NCBI RefSeq assembly: GCF_001988955.1
Contig: NZ_CP014263.1
Coordinates: forward strand, 3,504,001-3,568,000
DNA: 64,000 nt
Reading direction: 5' to 3'
Origin: Spirosoma montaniterrae
Lineage (GTDB): Bacteria; Bacteroidota; Bacteroidia; Cytophagales; Spirosomataceae
Positions 60,181 to 64,000 of the stretch are shown here, piece by piece. The first letter of the stretch is position 1. Every line of letters starts with the position of its first letter. Both the position numbers and the translations under genes were made by a program. The notes under the pieces were generated by a model. That model saw only the letters and a list, made by a program, of their open reading frames with translations. It was not told the DNA's origin and ran no database searches.

Positions 60181-61199
60181 TTTTTCTTTTCTAAATCACT
60201 CACGCGCCGTTCCAGATCAGGAAGCTTTCGGAAAATAGCGAGTGACCGCATACTCTCTTTGAGGCCGAAAGCCGGCGAACTGTTAAGCGACGTGCCTTCT
60301 TCCGTAACGTTCTTGCCTACCCCCGACTGCGCTCCAACGCGTGTGCCGTTCGCAATCGTCAAATGACCGGCAAAGCCCACCTGCCCCGCAATAACGCAGT
60401 TATCGCCAATTTTGGTTGACCCCGAAATACCCGTTTGAGCTGCAATAACCGTGTTTTTTCCGATTTCGACATTATGTCCAATCTGAATCAGGTTATCTAA
60501 TTTTGCACCCTGCCGGATAATGGTTGAACCCAGTGTAGCGCAATCGATGGTCGTGTTTGATCCTACGTTGACATTATCTTCCAGAATCACATTGCCGAGT
60601 TGCGGAATCGTTTTGTAAGAACCGTCGGGCTGGGGCGCAAAACCGAAGCCTTCGCTACCAATAACGGCGTTGGGGTGAATCACGCAGTGTTGCCCGATGA
60701 TGCAGTTGTCGAGAATACGCACCCCCGGAAAAATAATGGTATTATCGCCAATGCGAACACCATTGCCGATGTAGGCGTGTGGGTAAATCTTGACGTTCCG
60801 GCCAATCTGACAATTGCTGCCGATATACGAAAACGCCCCCCGATACACCTGTTCGCCCACCTGACTTCCTTCTCCAAGATACGAGGGCTGTTCAACGCCA
60901 ACCCGCGCAAAACTCTGAAGTTTGTAGTATTCTTCGAGAAGCTGCGTAAACGCCGAATACGAGTTTTCAACAAAAATCAGAGCCGACGAAACCGGCTTTT
61001 TCGGCTGAAACGAACGGTCAACAATTACTGCCGACGCCTGCGTAGTATAAAGATGCGTTTCGTACTTCAAATTTGACAGGAACGAGATATCACCCGGTTG
61101 TCCCTCTTCAATTTTGGCTAATTTAGTGATAGCCAAGGTGTCGTTTCCGGCGACTTCGCCCCCCAGCAGTGTAGCAATCTGCCTGACTGTAAACTTCAT
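60177..61199 (-). CDS. lpxD: UDP-3-O-acylglucosamine N-acyltransferase LpxD
   Basis: This 340-residue protein is taken from ATG 61199 (MKFTVRQIATLLGGEVAGND). The N-terminal uridine-binding domain (about 1-100) has KIEEGQPGDISFLSNLKYE. The hexapeptide beta-helix (about 105-300) has VIGSEGFGFAPQPDGSYKTI and LIQIGHNVEIGKNTVIAAQT with the catalytic His. A C-terminal helix ends [13 protein letters not shown]. LpxD adds the N-linked acyl chain in lipid A. It begins the lpx run and is coupled to lpxC-fabZ. Confidence 0.95.
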   Translation of the reverse strand: MKFTVRQIATLLGGEVAGNDTLAITKLAKIEEGQPGDISFLSNLKYETHLYTTQASAVIVDRSFQPKKPVSSALIFVENSYSAFTQLLEEYYKLQSFARVGVEQPSYLGEGSQVGEQVYRGAFSYIGSNCQIGRNVKIYPHAYIGNGVRIGDNTIIFPGVRILDNCIIGQHCVIHPNAVIGSEGFGFAPQPDGSYKTIPQLGNVILEDNVNVGSNTTIDCATLGSTIIRQGAKLDNLIQIGHNVEIGKNTVIAAQTGISGSTKIGDNCVIAGQVGFAGHLTIANGTRVGAQSGVGKNVTEEGTSLNSSPAFGLKESMRSLAIFRKLPDLERRVSDLEKKK

Positions 61200-61292
61200 A
61201 TACGTATAACGCCCGTCGACAAACAACCAATCGGGGTTGCTTTCCGGGCCGCTAAGGTAGGTAACAAATTGCACTTTTCCGCAATACTGCCT

Positions 61293-62528
61293 TTACGGAG
61301 CTACGCCCCGCGCCCAGCAAACGTAATACCGACGAACAATATTAGTCAGTACCTGAATATTCGATAAATCCGATGCATCAGCTATATCAATAACGCGGCC
61401 CGACTTCAGTTTAATGTTTATCCGGTCGCCGGTTGGCAAATAAGCAGCATTGGTGGCCTGCCCTTCTATCAGAAAATACGACAGATTTTCGTCGGTAACA
61501 CCTGCCCGGCGCAGTTGGTCGGCCAATTCATCGACTAATGGTTGGGCAAACGGCTCGGTCGAGAGCATAATTTTAAACAACCGCCGGTCGAGAAGCATCT
61601 GGCAAAGGGTCGATAATACCGTATCGGGATGGCTCGTCCATTGTTTCACGCAACTCCAGACATCGTAATCGTCTAAGCGTGTAAAGGCCGCCAGATAAAT
61701 CGGATCAGTCTGAAAATCAGCCAGCAGCACACTTCGTTCCAGAAACAGTCGAAACGTGTCGGGCGCGTAAACGTCGGTGTTCTGGCCAAGCAGAAACCGC
61801 GCCCGGCGCAGAACCTGAATCAGCATCGACTCGCAGCAGATCGAGGTCTTGTGCAGATACACTTGCCAGTACATGAGCCGCCGGGCGTTCAGAAAATTCT
61901 CGATACTCAAAATACCTTTGGCCTCTACCACCAACTGATCATCGACTAAGTCGAGCATTTTAATGATACGGTCGGCGCCAATGGCTCCCTCGGCCACACC
62001 CGTATAATACCCGTCGCGGTTGAGGTAGTCCATACGGTCCATGTCTAACTGACTCGACATGAGCTGATGAAAAAATGGCCGTTGATACGTACCTTCAAAC
62101 ATCTGAATCGCCAATGACAGCCGCCCGTCAAACTGCCGGTTGAGGTCGTGCATGAGTTGCAGTGAAATGGCTTCGTGCTTCACGTCGTCGAGCAGGCAGC
62201 ATTCGAGTACGTGCGAAAACGGCCCGTGTCCGATGTCGTGCAGCAGAATACCAATCTGAGCAGCTTCGCATTCGGCATCACTGATACGATGGCCCTTGCT
62301 TTGCAGTGTTTGCATGGCCTGCCCCATCAGATGCATGGCCCCCAGCGCGTGGTGAAAGCGTGTATGCAACGCCCCAGGATACACGTATTCCGACAAACCC
62401 AATTGTTTGATACGCCTAAGTCGCTGAAAGTAAGGATGTTCTACCAGATCGAACAGCAACTCGGTCGGAATGGTGATGAAGCCGTAAACGGGGTCGTTGA
62501 GGATTTTTTTCTTGTTGGGCGCAGCCAT
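61293..62528 (-). CDS. HD-domain phosphohydrolase
   Basis: This 411-residue protein is taken from ATG 62528 (MAAPNKKKILNDPVYGFITI). The HD motif is complete: HTRFHHALGAMHL (His59 or His60), LLHDIGHGPFSH (His97, Asp98) and a later Asp. The opening YGFITIPTELLFDLVEHPYF and FQRLRRIKQLGLSEYVYPGA is the signature of SAMHD1/dGTPase-like proteins of this type. It may hydrolyse dNTPs or another nucleotide. A TACCTTTG box lies 4 bp upstream of the start. The gene lies next to the lpx genes but is probably a separate unit. Confidence 0.9.
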   Translation of the reverse strand: MAAPNKKKILNDPVYGFITIPTELLFDLVEHPYFQRLRRIKQLGLSEYVYPGALHTRFHHALGAMHLMGQAMQTLQSKGHRISDAECEAAQIGILLHDIGHGPFSHVLECCLLDDVKHEAISLQLMHDLNRQFDGRLSLAIQMFEGTYQRPFFHQLMSSQLDMDRMDYLNRDGYYTGVAEGAIGADRIIKMLDLVDDQLVVEAKGILSIENFLNARRLMYWQVYLHKTSICCESMLIQVLRRARFLLGQNTDVYAPDTFRLFLERSVLLADFQTDPIYLAAFTRLDDYDVWSCVKQWTSHPDTVLSTLCQMLLDRRLFKIMLSTEPFAQPLVDELADQLRRAGVTDENLSYFLIEGQATNAAYLPTGDRINIKLKSGRVIDIADASDLSNIQVLTNIVRRYYVCWARGVAP

Positions 62529-62532
62529 TGGG

Positions 62533-62540
62533 CAAAGGTA
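62533..62540 (-). promoter_or_regulatory. Possible -7 box of the HD phosphohydrolase gene
   Basis: The minus strand reads TACCTTTG, an exact TAnnTTTG box, ending 4 bp before the ATG at 62528. If it is used, transcription would begin at or near the start codon, giving a leaderless mRNA. No TTTG -33 element is clear at the usual distance. Confidence 0.35.
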
Positions 62541-62616
62541 ACGGTCAGCAACAGAGCTTTTTAGGGTTGGCGTAATGAAAAAAGTATTATTTCGACCGAA
62601 TGTGTCGGAAAATGCG

Positions 62617-62624
62617 TAAATTTG
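62617..62624 (+). promoter_or_regulatory. -7 promoter box of the tRNA gene
   Basis: TAAATTTG matches the Bacteroidota TAnnTTTG -7 box exactly and lies 31 bp before the tRNA. A weak -33 candidate (TTTCG near 62590) is about 22-23 bp upstream. Confidence 0.5.
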
Positions 62625-62655
62625 CACCAGCAAAGTTGAGTAATCAATCAGCTAA

Positions 62656-62729
62656 GGGCTTGTAACTCAGTTGGTTAGAGTGCCTGACTCATAATCAGTA
62701 AGTCCCAGGTTCGAGTCCTGGCTGGCCCA
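62656..62729 (+). tRNA. tRNA with CAT anticodon (Met or Ile2)
   Basis: The 74-nt gene folds as a cloverleaf: acceptor GGGCTTG with CTGGCCC, D-arm with AGTTGGTTAGA, anticodon loop CTCATAA, and T-arm CCAGG-TTCGAGT-CCTGG. The anticodon is CAT. The CCA end is not encoded. Two mismatches are seen, T-T at the sixth acceptor pair and C-T at the top of the anticodon stem. CAT may be elongator tRNA-Met or, after lysidine modification, tRNA-Ile. Confidence 0.9.
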
Positions 62730-62732
62730 CAT

Positions 62733-62769
62733 AAAAAGCCGTTGCATCAATCGATGTAACGGCTTTTTT
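62733..62769 (+). terminator. Intrinsic terminator after the tRNA
   Basis: AAAAAGCCGTTGCATC and GATGTAACGGCTTTTT form a 16-bp stem (one G-T pair) with a 4-nt loop and a T-run on the 3' side. It directly follows the tRNA. Confidence 0.9.
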
Positions 62770-62879
62770 GTTGGATTGAGTATTCTTTAGCTACAATTCA
62801 CAAATCGTGCGATACATTTCGCCGGTTTTTACGTCACAACCAGCGATCACGTAACCTATTATTCTGTAGCCGTATCGCT

Positions 62880-63953
62880 TTGACGACCGTATCAAGATAT
62901 GATCCTATACCCTTCCGTAACCGCTTCGTCGGCACGTTACTGCCCGCCATTTGGCATAACCGTTGGCGCGTCGGGTTGGTTACGCTGGCATTTATGCTTA
63001 GTGGCGTGGCGGTTGCGCTGCTGTTGCCCGAAGAGTTTGTGTCGGAAGCCCGGATCATACCCGAAATGACCAACGGATCGGGCAGTGTGGTGAAACGGCT
63101 GGCGTCGGTGGCAGGTATTGGGGGTCTCGACTTCTCAGACGCCGACGATGTAGATGCCGTGCGGCCCGATTTGTATCCGAATATTTTACAAAGCACACCT
63201 TTTTTGCTGTATCTAATTAACCAACGCATCAAGCGTCAAACGGGGCAGGCTACAACGGTAGGGGAGTTTCTGTTGCCCGATACTGGGGTGGGCTGGTCGT
63301 GGCGACAATGGCTTTCCAGTGGGCGGCAACTGAACCGGTCGGCCAATCAGAACGGTTTGTTACAGCTTACGCCCCGGCAACGCGACATTGCCGACGACAT
63401 CAGCGGGCGGCTAAATACCCGGCTCGATACGCGCTCCGGCATCATCACCATCTCGGCCCGAATGCCCGACCCGCTTGTGGCCGCTACCGTAACGCAACGG
63501 GCAATGACTTACCTGACCCGCTACGTAACCGAGTACCGAACCGGCAAAGCCCGGCACGATCTGCGGTTTTGTGAGCAACAACTTCAAACGGCCCGGCAAC
63601 GCTACCGGGACGCGCAATACGCCCTGTTCATGCACAACGACCGGCACAAAAACGTGGTGTTGCAAACAGCTACGATAGAAAAACATCGGTTAGATACCGA
63701 ACTGGTGCTGGCCCAGAGCGTTTACAATCAACTGGCGCAGCAACGTGAACAGATAAAATTGCGCGTTCAGGAGCGAACGCCCATTTTTAAAACGCTGGAG
63801 CCGCCAACCATTCCGCATCAGCGCGTTTCGCCCAAACGAACGATTCTGGTTGTTTTGTTCACGGCTGTTGGGCTAACTATCGGTTCGCTGATGGCCCTGC
63901 TCAACCAACAGCCGTGGGACGTTTTGTGGCAGACATTTCTGAAAAATAATTAG
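62880..63953 (+). CDS. Wzz/GumC-type polysaccharide chain-length protein
   Basis: This 357-residue protein has N- and C-terminal transmembrane helices (VGLVTLAFMLSGVAVALLLP and VLFTAVGLTIGSLMALL) around a coiled-coil periplasmic part (about 190-310; FCEQQLQTARQRYRDAQYAL). The first helix is followed by EEFVSEARIIPEM, typical of Wzz-like proteins. Such proteins set O-antigen or exopolysaccharide length. The start is a TTG at 62880, as no ATG precedes the first helix; it is therefore less sure. A polysaccharide locus probably continues past the window. Confidence 0.85.
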   Translation: MTTVSRYDPIPFRNRFVGTLLPAIWHNRWRVGLVTLAFMLSGVAVALLLPEEFVSEARIIPEMTNGSGSVVKRLASVAGIGGLDFSDADDVDAVRPDLYPNILQSTPFLLYLINQRIKRQTGQATTVGEFLLPDTGVGWSWRQWLSSGRQLNRSANQNGLLQLTPRQRDIADDISGRLNTRLDTRSGIITISARMPDPLVAATVTQRAMTYLTRYVTEYRTGKARHDLRFCEQQLQTARQRYRDAQYALFMHNDRHKNVVLQTATIEKHRLDTELVLAQSVYNQLAQQREQIKLRVQERTPIFKTLEPPTIPHQRVSPKRTILVVLFTAVGLTIGSLMALLNQQPWDVLWQTFLKNN

Positions 63954-63965
63954 TCCGACTAACCC

Positions 63966-64000
63966 GTGTACAACGATTTACTTACGAAACAGAAACAACT
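63966..64000 (+). CDS. Possible start of the next gene (partial)
   Basis: A GTG at 63966 opens MYNDLLTKQKQ to the window edge, 12 bp after the Wzz-like stop. The frame is open for the 11 codons visible. It could begin the next polysaccharide gene, but the evidence is too short to name it. Confidence 0.3.
   Translation, partial: MYNDLLTKQKQ

Noticed and set aside
1..64000. CRISPR array
   Set aside because: No regularly spaced direct repeats with unique spacers and no cas genes were seen; the repeats found are inverted pairs.

Overview
The window reads as a chromosomal segment of a moderately GC-rich member of the Bacteroidota, most likely Cytophagales (Spirosoma-like; this is inference). Supporting features are a fused LpxC-FabZ gene, a Bacteroidota-type (subtype iii) type VI secretion locus, a TamL-like lipoprotein next to TamB, exact TAnnTTTG -7 promoter boxes, A-rich rather than Shine-Dalgarno leaders, and many lipoproteins.

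Layout. (1) 1-23.8 kb: an almost unbroken minus-strand T6SS(iii) locus. It encodes a lipoprotein and two small envelope proteins, a caspase-like protein, ClpV, TssB, TssC, Hcp, VgrG, PAAR, TssE, TssF, TssG, TssN, TssK, TssO-like and TssP-like proteins, and a papain-fold protein that has lost its catalytic residues. Enzyme-like genes sit between the structural genes: an H/C-dyad protein, an HExxH protein and a CHAP/NlpC-like amidase, all candidate cargo. A 13-bp motif (TTGAGCRAACGGT) lies in front of three of the transcripts. (2) 23.8-38.1 kb: a plus-strand class I lanthipeptide cluster. It has an IS1 InsA-like DNA-binding protein, LanC1, a DxD glycosyltransferase-like protein, four precursor peptides with nearly identical leader and N-terminal core but different tails, LanC2, full-length LanB, an HlyD-type adaptor, a C39-peptidase ABC exporter and a medium-chain reductase that may play a LanJ-like part. 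An AraC-type regulator is encoded convergently. (3) 38.4-39.6 kb: an ECF sigma factor and a cupin anti-sigma-like partner. (4) 39.8-51.5 kb: TamB-TamL outer-membrane assembly, then a TesA-like esterase divergent from a YbbA/YbbP-type ABC system. (5) 51.6-57.8 kb: a papain-like cysteine peptidase candidate, a stand-alone copy of its N-terminal module, a matrixin-like metalloprotease, a lipocalin-like protein, an IPT-type lipoprotein and an ABC ATPase. (6) 57.9-62.5 kb: lipid A genes lpxD, lpxC-fabZ, lpxA and an HD phosphohydrolase. (7) 62.6-64 kb: a CAT-anticodon tRNA with promoter and terminator, then a Wzz-type chain-length protein.

The intergenic spaces hold several families of long inverted repeats. 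Some run into genes and supply a start region, linker or stop codon (tamL, the tesA-like gene, ybbA-like, lpxC-fabZ).

The most interesting system is the lanthipeptide cluster. One dehydratase, two cyclases, a putative glycosyltransferase and a putative reductase could act on a set of four precursors that share a constant head and carry variable tails. All family names come from reading the translated sequence; no database search was run.
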